Source of the DNA: Durusdinium trenchii
Taxonomy: Eukaryota > Sar > Dinophyceae > Suessiales > Symbiodiniaceae
Direction of reading: 5' to 3'
NCBI GenBank assembly: GCA_963970005.1
Contig: CAXAMN010028972.1
Span: forward strand, 62,001-126,000
Length of the DNA stretch: 64,000 nt
Both the position numbers and the translations under genes were made by a program. Under the pieces are notes generated by a model, which was not told the origin of the DNA, ran no database searches, and was given only the letters and a program-made list of their open reading frames with translations. Of this stretch, positions 37,213 through 50,200 are shown one piece after another; the stretch's first letter is position 1; every line of letters begins with the position of its first letter.

Positions 37213-37459
37213 CTAGCGCGGTGCTAGCGCGGATCTAGCGCCAGCCTAGCGCAAAAATCTCCGTCGATTTCTTTATCCTGTCAGATTCTTATTTTCCTGC
37301 TTGCTTGTCTTCTTCTTGTTGTGCATTATTCTTCTTCTTGGCTTTTATGTTTTTCTTGTATTGCTTCTTCTGCTTCCTGCTCTCTGTTTGTTTCTTCTTT
37401 TTCCTGCTTGCTATCCTGTTATGAAGAAACCTAGCGCCAACCTCGCGCCAATCTAGCGC
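37213..37459. repeat. Pyrimidine tract flanked by 11-bp-phased CTAGCGC boxes
   Basis: CTAGCGC begins at 37213, 37224, 37235 and 37246, then again at 37431 and 37453 with CTCGCGC at 37442; the step is exactly 11 in both clusters. The 170 or so bases between are strongly T/C-rich with TTCTTC and CTGCTTG words. No gene. Function unknown. Confidence 0.85.
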
Positions 37460-38755
37460 TGCCTTGCTGTATCAGCATATTCTGCTGGGGGGCCGCTTCT
37501 AAACGAAAACTTAAAAACACATCTATACAGCCTTAAAAGTTTACGTTTATCTATATTTTTTGAGTAGGGCTTTTTGAGCGCAGTTCATATATTGTTTCTA
37601 CTACCTTCTTGTTTCTACTAGTAAGGCACTTGTTACTAGTAGCGATGCACTTGTTCCTAGTAGCTTATTGTGAGCTAATGTACAAGGACCCTGTTTTTTG
37701 GAAGATGTGGAAAGATGTGGATATGCCACCCCCTGAAACCCGGGGTGTCGATAGCCCGAACCCCGAACCAGGTCCATTGGTCCATTCTCCTCCGACCCGG
37801 TCCCCTTCTGCCGAGCTGCCAGTCGCATGATCGGACTTCTTAAGCAAGAGACCTGGGACGAAACACACGCGGATCGCAGCTGGGTGTTTGTTGACGGCTC
37901 TGGCATGAAGAAGCTGGGATATCATGAGGTATCAAACCCTGAAGATCTCTGAGTTCACAATTTCAATCAAAGGCACTCTGATATGAGCTGACGTCAAGCT
38001 TTCATGGGGCAACATCTTTCGAAGAATAGGACAACTCTCAACCTCAGCTGAGGCCAGAGGTTGAACTACTCTTGCAAGCCTCTGCTGGCTCCACTGGGGT
38101 AATATTTCCACACTCAAGGCCAAGGGCGATGGCCTTCAACCTAGAATAGCCCTATGTGAGGTGTTGCTCAACTATACTTCTTACTTCGTTCATCTTAGAT
38201 ACATTCCCCGTCCTCACCAATTGCCCGCACCTAGCCGTAAAACATTCCCCGCTCGTGTCGACTGCAACGATTCTCAGAACGAAATCGACTTCCTGTGACT
38301 CCTCATCACTCCACCATCCCTCCATCAGGCGTCTCCGGGCCATACGAGTTGTACCCGTCGTGGTGGTGGTGGTGGTCACGCTCCAAGAGGAACCCACTGC
38401 CTGGCCGTGGTGCTTAGGACCTTTTTCACACGTGGCAGTGGGTCAACCCACCTGAAAAATCTGTTTGTATGGATATAGTTGTTGCATGCACAGGTTTTTG
38501 ACATAATTCTGTCCAATGTTTGAACATTGAACCATGTTGACCCCCCCCGAACCAAAGAGACACAATTCTGGACTTCAGAAGGCAAACCGTGTCATGATGG
38601 GTGATGTGGCAGCTCCCTATGTGTGATGTACGGGAACCATATAGGGAATCCAAGTTGATGTAGAATCCGCACAATTTTTATGCACTGACGTCGCACATCA
38701 ACTGTTTGACGGCTGTTGCGGGAATATACTCTGACACATCAAATGGCAAATGTTA
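37460..38755. other. Intergenic, no gene seen
   Basis: CTAGTAG...CACTTGTT words repeat near 37615-37672. A GTG repeat lies near 38357-38376. A plus frame 37609-37830 over the first repeat is not supported. Confidence 0.45.
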
Positions 38756-38813
38756 GTCGGTCCAACCACCCCAATGACCCCTCAAACCACCCCAATGTAG
38801 GTCGGTCCAACCA
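38756..38813 (-). repeat. Family B-like block on the minus strand with 13-bp direct repeats
   Basis: GTCGGTCCAACCA at 38756 and 38801 flank two AACCACCCCAATG copies (38764, 38785). On the minus strand this reads TGGGGTGGTTTGAGGGGTCA, close to the family B core. Confidence 0.65.
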
Positions 38814-39429
38814 AATCATCTCAGACATATGCATCGCTGGACAAGAAGGTTGACGCAAGTGAATGCAAGTGAATGCCCTATGTTTGTGGTAGTTGAATCT
38901 GCTAGAGAATCGTCCAACATCTGAGTTCTGGTGGCTTTGGGGTTACGAACGACTCCGTTTTGATGCCCATGTGTCCAACGCTTGCTTGAGAGGACTGATC
39001 ATCCAACATTAGGCGTCAACCATTCATGGCCTGGGAAGCATCTTCAGGTTCTTAGCATCCAAAACTGCACAGGGTCGCAGAAAACGTTTCAGTACCATCC
39101 GAATCCATCTTCATGAATGGTCTTTCCTTTTGGAACATCATGGTTTCACCGACTCATCGTCAGCTGTACCGGCTTCCGCCCACCTGGACCCGACGTACAC
39201 CACTGGAGTGGTGTACTTCGGGTCATGGGACACGAGGACTCTCGCCGCCAAACACCTATTAACCGCCAGACCACTGATTTTTGGGCTAAGCTCCTTGACT
39301 CCTTGACTCGTTTTAAAGCTCTAATTCATCATCTGATTCTGTTTGAAAACGAGCGACAGAAACCACGTCTTGCAACACATGGAAGAAGAACTTCACTAAC
39401 ACACTTGAACACCTAAAGTTCACCCCAAG
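38814..39429. other. Intergenic, no gene seen
   Basis: GTGAATGCAAGTGAATGC is a small direct repeat near 38858. Nothing else. Confidence 0.45.
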
Positions 39430-39518
39430 CACTCCACGTATATCCACGGCATATGTCCATAGGGTGGTTGATTTCAGGGGTCGGTCAATGTAGGTTAACA
39501 TGCCAGTCCCATGGATTC
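39430..39518. repeat. Family B copy
   Basis: Reads CACTCCACGTATATCC, GGCATATG, then the core GGTGGTTGATTTCAGGGGTC, a CGGTCA duplication, then CATGCCAGTCCCATGG. GGCAT/ATGCC can pair. Confidence 0.78.
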
Positions 39519-39957
39519 CGGGTGTCTGGGCACATCGCCACCTTCGCAGCTGCCGGCCTTTTGATTGACGCTTCGAGCATCTCACCCCCGCATTGACGTT
39601 TGGAGGATATGCCGTGGGGCGTTGACGGCAAGACGTGCCAAGACGCTATGTTCCTGAAGCGATGTTCCAGCAGCTGGATGCTGAAAGACTCCAAAGAATG
39701 AGCTGCATTCCCCAAAAAAAACTCCAGTTACAGCCATGTTCGCGTACTTGGAGGGTCCAGGGGTCAATAAAAAGGAAGCTGGTTGTGGGGCTTGTTCTTT
39801 TGTGATCAAACTTGACGGTTTGGTCACGGTCACTTATATAGGTTGGCGAGTATAGGTTAGCGTGATCGGTTCACCTGGGTCGAACAAAAGAGGTCACATG
39901 GAAACGACACAAGTGAATCAAGGACCGGATCTGCTGCTGAGAAGGGCACATGTGACT

Positions 39958-40067
39958 GACAATCCATGTATATGTGGAATAGTTGCCTACATGGATGGGT
40001 GGTTTTCAGATGTTTTAAGCATCTTTAAGGATCAATGTGGGTCAATATTCCACTCCCATGGATTGTC
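39958..40067. repeat. Family B element with 11-bp terminal inverted repeats
   Basis: GACAATCCATG (39958-39968) and CATGGATTGTC (40057-40067) are perfect; GTGGAATA and TATTCCAC form a second stem. The inside has GGGTGGTTTTCAG and GGATCAATGTGGGTCA. The terminal sequence differs from the 27025 copy but is again self-complementary. Confidence 0.88.
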
Positions 40068-40436
40068 TGGGGATGTCGCATGTTACTGACTGTCGATTCT
40101 CACCATATCTTCCAATCTGCAGCTGAGTGTTGAAAAAAGAGGCACCAGTGGTGAACATCCCTGAACTGTATTCGCCCCCCACTGGTGGATGAGGTGATTG
40201 AACATCTTTCACCGTCCGACTCCATGTTTTTGGACAAGCTGACATGCTCGGTCGCCACTCACCCGGGTTCGTAAGAAGAAGGTGACCCCCACGCGACTCA
40301 CCCGGGAACCCGAAAGGAGTTGGGGATTCGACAATTGACTAACATCCTAATTATAGTGGATTGAGAGTAGCACGCACCCGAAGATGTCTTTGATATAGGG
40401 TTCCGGGATTTGTGCCATCTACTCTGAAACCACTGC

Positions 40437-40460
40437 AACTATATAATCAATTATATAGTT
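40437..40460. repeat. Near-perfect AT palindrome
   Basis: AACTATATAAT and ATTATATAGTT around CA. Confidence 0.85.
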
Positions 40461-43400
40461 ATAAATAATATAGATTGTTTGCTGATTGTTGCTGTTTATG
40501 GTTCATAGGTGCACTGCAGGCCGTGAAAACGGATGACAACAAGTTGACCGACAGTTCAATCCCTAATGCCACATAGAACATGTACATTATTATTGACATT
40601 CATCATTTTGTCGGGGGAAAGCAGGTTAAGAACTGAGCTCGTCTCATTGTCTTTGCTTGATCATAGGATTTTGCCGGGATTTCCCACTCTGAGACAAACC
40701 CCCCATGGCTTCAGGCCTTTGAGAATTTTGAGACAAACCACTCATGGGTTAAGGCTGTTCAAATCTTCGAGAAGCCTGTTGATCCAGTGTTGGAGCTGCG
40801 TCTTCAGCTGGGGGCAAGCCATCATCGCCATCTACCAAATCCCACACATTGACCGTGGTTCCTGGATGTTCTCTCCAGCAAAATTTGCAAAAGTGTCTTC
40901 TTGCTGCACTGAGAACAACATGTGTTGGTCCAGTTTGTACTCAACTGCAGTGGTGCCGAACACGCAGTGAGCTTCACTGCAGGACAAAGCCGAACACAAC
41001 CACATAACCACAGTTCAACTCTAGGGTCTGCTGTTGGACGAGCTGATGTTTGTCAACATTGAACCTACCGATATCAGGTGATCACATATAAGCTCGATGG
41101 AGTGTCAAAACTACCCATGTCCCCAAACCTTGCTGGGACAAGAACACACTGGACCTGCCAAGGAGGGTTTGGGGGGGGTCATGACTTCCAGATGGTTCAA
41201 CTTCAAACAAGAATCAAACCTGGAACGCCTGGTTCTGCCCCTTTTGTCACCGTCTAGTTCTTGGAGGTTCTGCACCCAAGGAAGAAACAAGGAGCCCTTC
41301 TGTCTGTCGGAGTTCAGCTGTTAAATATGTTGAACGCCAAAATGGCAGAAGGAAATGGACAAAACATAACTGAAAAGTGTGACATGGGTCATGGTCATTG
41401 GATTTTGAAGACATGGGTCATGGGTATGTCACACAAACAAATGCATGATACAAATTGGAAGCTCCAAAAATGCCATGAACATCCAGGAGACGAACCCGGC
41501 TCAAAGGGATGAATGAACTATACCCAAACTGGGGCCAAACTCGTTGCATTGATTTTGCCATACACAATCCGGTCACGATCCGGTTGGACGACCAAAAACC
41601 CTCTTTTTGAGCCAAGTCACGGGTGAAAGTCGTTCCAAGCCATTCCTTTCACTCCGTTCCGACAAGAAACCATGCATCACCGGCCCGACATCAAGTCGGT
41701 GAAGCGCGAATTACGCCTGCCATGAGTCTGATTCTTGGCCAGTGCTATGGACCTCTTACCCAAATACCACCACATTCAAGCCGCTCGAGCCCCTCTTCAG
41801 CAAAGGTAGCCATTGTGGCCATGCTTTGGCAACACAAACGACATCTGCGCACCATGGATCCTTACAACCACCTCCGAACAAGAGATTGGCATACTCTCAG
41901 CCATTACTCAGGCTGATGCATATTGAAGACCACCAACAGGCATGAAGCCTCAGAAGCCTCCAGGTTCTACAGGCTTTCAGTGTCCAAAAGTTCGTCTCCC
42001 TTTGGACACCAAACAAACACTGTAAGCAACACCTTCGATCGGTCATGATCGGAGCGATGAAAAATAACCGCCCCAATGGATTGTAAACACTTCATAATCT
42101 TTTGGAGGTTGGAAATTATTGTAACAAGATTCCACATCCAATTGCAGGGATTCCTCGAGTGTTTTTTCAGGCCTTTAGACAAGCAGGCTGACCTGCACGG
42201 TCACTCAGAACCGCTCTGAACTTGACCCGACATGCACGGTACGGCACATCAGGCACTTGTCAGCGCGGGTGAAACTCATGCATCTTTGCCTGGACTCAGT
42301 GTGGATAGGTTGATTGGGAAGCACCAGGATGGTTCAAAAATGTGGTCTTCCTAAAGGGATTTGAAGGAACACATCTTCTTCGCTTCCGTGTCCCCCGACC
42401 TTGCTGAAGGATGCAGGAATGGATTCGATGCAAAGAACATGAAAGAACCTTGCTGACAAAGAATGGCTTTTCAAAGGGAACATGTGCAAGCACCATTGTA
42501 TATGCAGGCGACCAAAGAAGAGACTGGGCTGTGATCCAAATGAAGCACTCATTGTGACCAAACGACTCACAGGCGTCAATACCAGGGCCCCAAGTGAGTC
42601 ATGTGATTCCTCTGAGAATGAAAAACGCCCCATGGGGTCAGTGACATGGTGTTGAAGGTAGCATGCCTAGCCGCTTCCAGAACTATACAAATATAAAATC
42701 TACATCAATCTACTAGTTATCATGTGGGTGTTTCCCACATCGTTTTGGGCCCGGTACCTCAACAAAGATTGAGCAAACAAAAACACCCCAAATAAACAAT
42801 TGGTTGCCTTTACACTGAATATAGGCCCAGCGACCGGGCAAACATACATGCATCAGTATATAACTATATATATACACAATTATATACGAATATATTAAAG
42901 AAAAAAGTGACTATATATATACATATATCAAATCATATACGATTTCTTCATTCTGAGACATGATGTAATTTCTCCCTTAGACACCAACAACCCAAACTTT
43001 CACGTCTCCTGACGGGGTGCCACCTGACGTCTCCTGGACGCCTGGGGTGCCACACCGAATGCATGGCCTGAATGTACTGCCTCACTCGGACCGTGGTCCA
43101 AGGTCGAAGCACGCTTCCCCGCTTGCCCCATTCCGATGAGCCCGAAGTGTCCAAACAAAGCAAGCCGAACCACATCAGAAGGAACATGTCTATCGAACCC
43201 ATTCCGATGGGAGAGTTGGTGCCTGCCAAGATGTCGGGAGGGGCCTTGCTTCTTGGCCTCCTGCGGTGTTCGGTCGCGATGGATGAAGTCACAGAGATCC
43301 CGTTTGGAAGAGTCGGGATGGTCGTTTGGGTGGTTCCGATCCGAGAAATTCAAAGCGGAAACATACTTTTGGGCCAGGAGTGCTACTTGTAACTATTATG

Positions 43401-44186
43401 ATATCAATAACCCAGTTCATAGTCTTGCTAGTGAAAGCCCGGCCCGGGGTTCAATTGAGAGGCTAATATCAAAGGACACCCAGGACATTTTAGAGGGCTT
43501 TGAACAGGGGAAGTACTCAAATTACCACTGGCTTAGCAAGCCTGTCAAGTTCTCCTTCGAAATGGATATATATATATATACATACATGACTCGTCTCCAA
43601 CATGACAGCAAGTTAGCCAAATGAATGATGAGGCAATGCACGAAATCAGCTTGTCTTGAAATCCGAGACCACAATAAACATTTACACGCCCAGTGAACAG
43701 GCAACCCATGCCAGACTTTCCGCCGAAAGCTCTGCGAACGCTCAACACGCGCCGCATCTCGTCCCTCAAACGACGTGCGTCCTACGCTCTCGGCTCACGC
43801 GCTCTCGGGATGGGGCGGGTCCTTCTTGCTCAGTTCCTCTAGGCGCCTCATAAAGTCAAGCTCCCACTCATCATCCTGATGGATGATGCTGTGCCAAACC
43901 CGCTTCAGCGAGCACGAAAACGGCCGGAGATCCAATAAAGCTGCCCTTCCACCATGGATTTGAGTGGGGTGTCCCCAATTTTTGCGGAACTTATATAAAG
44001 GGTTTTGCCCATATTTAAGAAACAAACCAACTACAATACATAAATCCCCTAATTCCACCATTTTTAAGGTTCTCCAATGCTATCCACTTCTCCTGGGTCG
44101 TCCGCCACGGTGCCGCAGACCCCGTGGGTGTCACCGTGGGTGCGCCCGCGCTATAAGTTAAGGGACATTCTCCATCCCAAAGGATT
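40461..44186. other. Intergenic, no firm gene
   Basis: AT-rich at 42690-42950. TA microsatellite near 43566. One weak plus frame is listed at 43072-43392. Confidence 0.4.
43072..43392 (+). other. Weak open frame, 106 codons
   Basis: The second half (MSIEPIPMGELVPAK, then a hydrophobic stretch) looks more protein-like than neighbouring frames, but the two other plus and minus frames here are also long, and I recognise no family or splice partners. Confidence 0.15.
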
Positions 44187-44305
44187 CATCCAGGACCTTC
44201 AAAGTGACCTTTGTTTGTATTTTTTGAGATCCCAGGATGAGGTCACTTAGGCCTGCAATAGGTCACTTAGAGACAACAAAGAGATCACTTTGAAGATCCT
44301 GGATG
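44187..44305. repeat. 119-bp foldback element with 24-bp arms
   Basis: CATCCAGGACCTTCAAAGTG(A...) at 44187-44210 pairs with 44282-44305 with two mismatches, both C/T changes. The loop holds two AGGTCACTTA copies. Confidence 0.88.
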
Positions 44306-47300
44306 GTGGCAAATATGGCCAACATTCGACCACCCCAAACCACGAGCCAAGTAGGTCATATTTGTGCCACGACGAGGATCAACAACATGTCTTGTACAAG
44401 ACAAGTAGATGGTGCTGGACTCCCGCGTGAGAGGTCCCAAGTAAGTGCTTCCTGTGGGACTTTGCTCAGGTCTTCTGGATATGTCCCAAGAACCCTGAGA
44501 GGCCTGATTGAAACGACATACTTTAAATAGCATGATAGAAATCATTGTTCTGGTTCTTGACACACATCACAAATCAATTTACTTTTGTTTTACCACTATT
44601 CCTGTGCGTTTCTGGCATCTGATCCTCGAATCTGATTCCATGCCGGGTCATGAACTGCATGCCGGAACCGCCGTTCGACGGATGGCCACCGTGTCGATGG
44701 ATCCGCAAAAACGTCGATCGCGCATCGTTCTGAGATGTTCTGAGTGGTCAAAATCTCGTCGCATCGCACAACTGCATGTGAATGGTGAATAACAAGGGGG
44801 CACCTTGTGTAGGTGAGGTGTTACCGCCACATTCCAAACTGCTTAGACTTAGACCAAGCCAAGCATGTCCTGGAGCCAAAGCAACTTTGGGTCCAGGAAG
44901 TTTTCACTCCATCAAGATTGACTGGTGCGACTTGTAGGGATGACAGCTCCGCTATATATACCCATGATCCTTATGAGTCGCACGAGACAGAAGATTAAAT
45001 GATCGAATGATTGATTCGATTGATGAAACAAACGAACAAAACCAACGAACGAATGAATAAAGACCTGTGAATCATGCACCATTCATGCACCCATTATCAC
45101 CCATTGGTCCATCCGGTTGGATTGTGTCAGACCTTCCAGCACTCCCAGCCTCTTCCTCCTCGAGGTGATCGCCTGGAAAGGCTGAGTTTCTCAGTGGTTG
45201 AACTCCAAACCAAGGCAGAGAAAACCACTGAGTTCACAATGGTAATGGTGGGGTTTACCGTAATGTCTTGGCTTGATTTCATATCAATGCCTAGCTGTGC
45301 TTCGCTTGGGGTGCCATCGCTCCGCACAGCTCCCTGTTGAATCGTTGAATGGGATGGGAAGAGGGATACCCCTGGCGGCTCCAATGGTGCTCCCTCCAGG
45401 CAGTTTTGTGAATGTACTCGCATCTGGCAAACAAAGTGTTTTTGTTCAAAACCTGGAAGACACAAAAAAAAACATGTGACACACGTTCTTTTTTGCAAAG
45501 GAATCGGCAGTGTCCAGGAATTTTCGGGCATGTATTTTCCATGATTTGCGTTCATCAAACATGTATCAGGCACCACTTCTTTATTCATGAGGGCAACAAG
45601 ATGCAAAAAACATTGCAAGCTGCGCATGTGCCTAATCTGCAAGGTCTATTTCCCGCAGTAGATGAACTCCATGGATCTTGAAGGTTTGGGCATCCTTCTG
45701 GGTCGAGACACCAGAAGCCGCTCGAGACAAGGAGGAGAGTCAAGGATAGGCGCTTTCGTGCCTCAGAATGTTCATGATGTTTCATGAAAGTTTGGACTCC
45801 CAGAATTGTTCATAATATTCATGTTTCATCCTTGCTCAAGAAATGAATCAAGTTAATCGGAAACTTAGACTCCCAAAAACTCTGAAGAAGGAGTGATCCC
45901 CTGGAGATGCATCTCCCCACTTTGGGAAGCTGCGAAACTGTGTGATGGGGGGATAGTCTAGACCTTCAATATCGAAGGTAGATCCCAGGATTCCTCATAG
46001 TATCCTAGAGCAGGACAAATGCCCCACTTGTTGACTATTGATGACTCGACAAAGATCTCCTGTCCTTCTGAAATCTTCTGAATTTGATGAACAGGAACAA
46101 AACGATTCGGTGTTCCAAGTTGTAGCTGCTTTTAGATCAACTTAAGAGCTACCTGCTACGTGGATCCACACCAACGCCCGCGCGAAATAGGACCCGATCG
46201 ACCAAAAGCTCTCATCCCAGCCTTTGTCGTCGTGTGAGAACTGGAGGCTTGCCTTGGGCCATCCATCCAAAGGCTCCGTGCACAGTCCCTCAAAACCAAA
46301 TATAAGATACCAGAACCCTCCAAAGGATTCGAGTCCGGCACTCCAGACAGAAACATCGAGCGAAAGACGTCGCTTCCTTCGCGCCCCTTAGAGGGGACTC
46401 TCTGATCGGCCTCAAGCGATGTCAGCGGCGTCAGCGACTCTCCGAAGGAAGCAAAAATCGTTTCCCCGCGGAGGTGTGGACGCGGAGATCGGGCGTCCAT
46501 AGGCCCACGAGCGTGTCAACTCACATCGAATAATTATTACTATATATATATATATTACTATAATCAGTGGATCTCAGTGGGCTCAATCATCCCAAATTGT
46601 TTCAAAATAAACAGCCTCCGAAACCAATATATATATATACAGTATGTAATAATGAGCCGCAGCTCATGTTCTTCCTTTTTCCGTGACGTCGGGGAAAACC
46701 GCCGGCGCAAGACTTCGGGCGCCCGTTCCGTGGAGGCTTTACTGCTGCAGCTCGTGGATCCGGTCCACCTCGGGCGGTCAGGGCGTTTCTCGGATCTCGG
46801 TCGGCGTCGCCGACTGAGGTGAAAGAGAGAAGTCCCCCTTGAGGTATGTAGTACATAATATTATATATAGTCGAAGCATCGTTGAAATAGTTTTTTCTTT
46901 TCCCAGCAACCATATGGTTTCACGAAGGATTTTGTGATGATTTGGACAACAACATGAGGTCCACCATTATAGTATGGTCTTTGAAGGCTAGGAAGACCTC
47001 TGGTTGGACACGCAAGCCCTTGGCATTGGACAGACCATGACAAAAATATCTTGAAGAAACATGGAGAAACGATGAGAAACGGCTCTTGGTGCTCTACGGT
47101 GCTACCAGGTTCACACCCTCTCGCACTGTCCACAAAATGTACCTTTTTGCGCTCAGGACTCGCGTGGATGATAGCAATGAGACACGCGTGAGCATCACGG
47201 TGTGTCCACGAGAGACACGCAGTCACTGGGAGCTCGACTTTCAGGCTCACACAGTCGGTCACCAGTGGATGAAGAGAAAATCCTGCCCAGCACCACCGAT

Positions 47301-48057
47301 GGGAACCACCAAAGCACCATGAACAACCGTGGTGTTGACCTATCTGTGTGCAGCAGGATTTCTTCCTCTACTGGATGTGGTCGGAAAACTGTGGTCATGC
47401 CAATTGCCCCGCAGGCGTGCGAAGTCTTAGTCGCTGCTGCGCAACGTCGCTGCTTCGAAGGGGAGAATGGACGGCCTTGGCATCGCCAAGATTTGCCTGG
47501 GAGATCAAATCCAGCGAATATATATATATATATATATTTGTTTTATTAATATATATATAACAAATATACCGTCTCGCGTTTGTTCGTTCCCTTCAGTCGC
47601 TGAATTAGGACCACCATGCTTTTAGTAGAACATTCTTTCATGTCTGCCAGATATGCTACTAGAGCTCCAAAGACATCCTCACCATGTGCTTAGACCGCCA
47701 AAACCCACCCCAACCGCCTTTTGAGGATGGAACGGTACGTGACACAAAGATACAAAAAACTGATCACGCGGTAACCAGACCGTTTTCTTCGGAAACTGGC
47801 ATACTTTGGTAACTTGACGGTTTTCGTGGGAAACCGTTCTATGGAAACTAGATTGTAAATGTATTAATATGAAGCAATATCGTAGCCGTCACTGGGTACG
47901 TCAATGAGCCCACCGAAACCCCCCCCACCAACCCCGACCCCAAACGTCGCAGAGTATTTCATCAACTCCTGACCCAGCCGCACCCGGAAAGCACACCCTA
48001 GCCGTGCTCCGTTCATGTCATCTGAAGAACGCATTGCGGAGCTTCTTAAAAGAACGG
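44306..48057. other. Intergenic, no gene seen
   Basis: CAAATATG/CATATTTG pair near 44310-44364. TA microsatellites near 46541, 46627 and 47518. Long frames at 45127-45642 (minus) and 46861-47262 (minus) have no domain. Confidence 0.4.
47518..47568. repeat. TA microsatellites inside an inverted repeat
   Basis: TATATTTGTT (47533-47542) and AACAAATATA (47559-47568) are inverted copies flanking a TA run; another TA run precedes. Confidence 0.8.
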
Positions 48058-48119
48058 GTTCTGAAGTTTCTGAAGAATGCAAAATGGTTTCTGAAGATGC
48101 AAAATAGATTCTGAAGATC
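48058..48119. repeat. 20-21 bp tandem repeat, about 3 copies
   Basis: GTTTCTGAAGAATGCAAAAT, GTTTCTGAAGATGCAAAATA and GATTCTGAAGATC are adjacent at 48066, 48087 and 48107. Confidence 0.85.
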
Positions 48120-49994
48120 TACACACCTGAGCTAGGTCAAGGGACCGTGCCATCAGGCTGGACCTGAGGATATGGACTAGTCTAGGACCAGGATAGTCCA
48201 AAAAGAATTGATTCAATATCATTTACCGAACAATGACAACCATTGTTTCACTAAGGATTTTACACTACAACACCAGGCTCAGGCCAACATGGTCAACCTT
48301 TATGTTAATGGTGAAGGCTATTGGCTATACAGTTGTTGGATGTATATAGGATTGTTATATAGTTATTGGATGTAAAGAAACCCACATGTCGCTATTCCCA
48401 GGATATTCCGTCAGTCGGCCACATTGGTGAAATTTGCCGCTTGAACATGCACGAGTCACATGCAATTCTGTGGCTTGCAGCGGATAGCAACACCAAATTA
48501 GGTGGCCGTGGAGCGTTACTGTATCCTGCAATGGCACATGAGGTCGACGATCGTGGGATGCCCGTTGTCGGGGGAACAGTTTGGAACAGGCAGACTACAA
48601 CACCCTTCTCTTCCAACGCGAGCATATATATAATATATAGAGAGAGAGAGCATGGCAAGATGCGTAACTTTGCCTGAACAAAGCACCAACGAAATAACAG
48701 GCCATAACAGGCCTATGGGATACACTCCCTGGAACTAACATGGAAGTGGAACACAGGCCCTGGAAGACAATTTTCCTCCACAAGGGGGTCCTGGTCTGCT
48801 TCCATGATTGTTGGAGGGAGGGTAACCTGGACACAGAAAAGGTCCCTTAATGGGAGACACTCAAAGTACCTGCAAGCCCGAGGCTTGGCGGTCTTGGCTA
48901 CAGTAGTTCCCAGGGAAGCATCTTCGACTTTCTTCCATTAATCACTCATGGCTGCAAAATACTGATCAGTTGTCCTTGGAAAGCCCTATTTGACATTATT
49001 CGACCACATGCATGAAAATCACCCACTTCCAAACAGGTACATCTGCAACAACTTGGCTCCCTCTCATGCTTTTCAGCAAATCACCCAGTCGTCGTCTTCC
49101 GAGTTTGGTGCCACAGGGTTCTTGTAAATGTTCGGCTCCGTCCGTCCCAGGCGTTTGGGCCGTCTTTTTCGCGGACGAAGATTCTTTTCGCGAACAAATG
49201 GACAAAGTGGGAGAAACCTAAAAAAGTTCGGTCTTGCACACTCTTCCCATGGTTTGGTGTCTATTTTTGTTGCTGTAAAGGGTTCATGTTGAACTGCCAT
49301 GATTCTCATTTGGGTCCATGCAAAACCTCCACACACACTCCCTCTTCTCTGAAGCAAATTGTTGCATGCTTCCTTGGCCCGTCCAGTCAGCCGAGGAAAA
49401 TCTCACTGGGCTCTGGGATTCTGGGATGTGGAGTAACTGCCAATGTCGCAAGCATTCCAAAAAGGCACCACAGGTCAACCCGAACACCACGATCGGCTGG
49501 GATGCCTTGGACTGGGGATAGTTCCCAAAAGGTGCCTCGGGCTGCCTCGGTCTTTGTTTCTATGTTGTGTTTGTTTCGGAGCGCCAGGGAGCCCACCTCC
49601 GAAAAGAAGGTCGGAACTGAACCGCCAGGCACCCCCAGTCACCCACCCCAACCATCTGAGGATGCGGTTGGAACCCTGCCACATTTGCAACTCTCTTGAT
49701 TATGGAGGCCACTGGTGGCTTCCAAGGAAAGACCCACAAAGCAAAGGATCAATTCTTCTTTGGTGGTCATTGGAACTCCGGGAAAAGAGTCTCCAAGTCA
49801 ACTCCAGAAATTCGACGTGTGGAAATTTGAGTGAGTTGTGGTCTTGTGTAGTCGGATGCATTCCTAAAACCAAAGTGACCTCCATTTGTGGACCACCAAC
49901 CAAACAACATGTTGATGTCCTATCTTCCTATATATATATATATATGTGCGGCAGCATGTATGTGGTACTAAACACAAAGACATGCACTATCTAG
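48120..49994. other. Intergenic, no gene seen
   Basis: GTTRTTGGATGTA is doubled near 48331-48373. TA and GA microsatellites near 48625-48650 and a TA run near 49929. A 183-codon plus frame at 49443-49994 overlaps others and lacks a domain. Confidence 0.4.
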
Positions 49995-50200
49995 TATGTG
50001 GGGGTCCTATCTCGTTTAAGTTTAGACTACTTACGCAGGAGGTCATGTAGTATCTCATTCAGACTACTTTAGTGTCATCAAGCAAAAGTATCTCGTTTAT
50101 GTGGGGGCCCTATCTCGTTCGCAAGCGAATACTGATGGCGGACAAGCAAATAGAGCATGCCGTAGACTACTTTAGTAAAGCTTAACCAAAAGTCGTTGCT
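49995..50200. repeat. 103-bp tandem duplication, diverged
   Basis: TATGTGGGGGTCCTATCTCG at 49995 and its near copy at 50098, with AGACTACTTTAGT at 50061 and 50164, give the same 103-base period. Confidence 0.8.
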
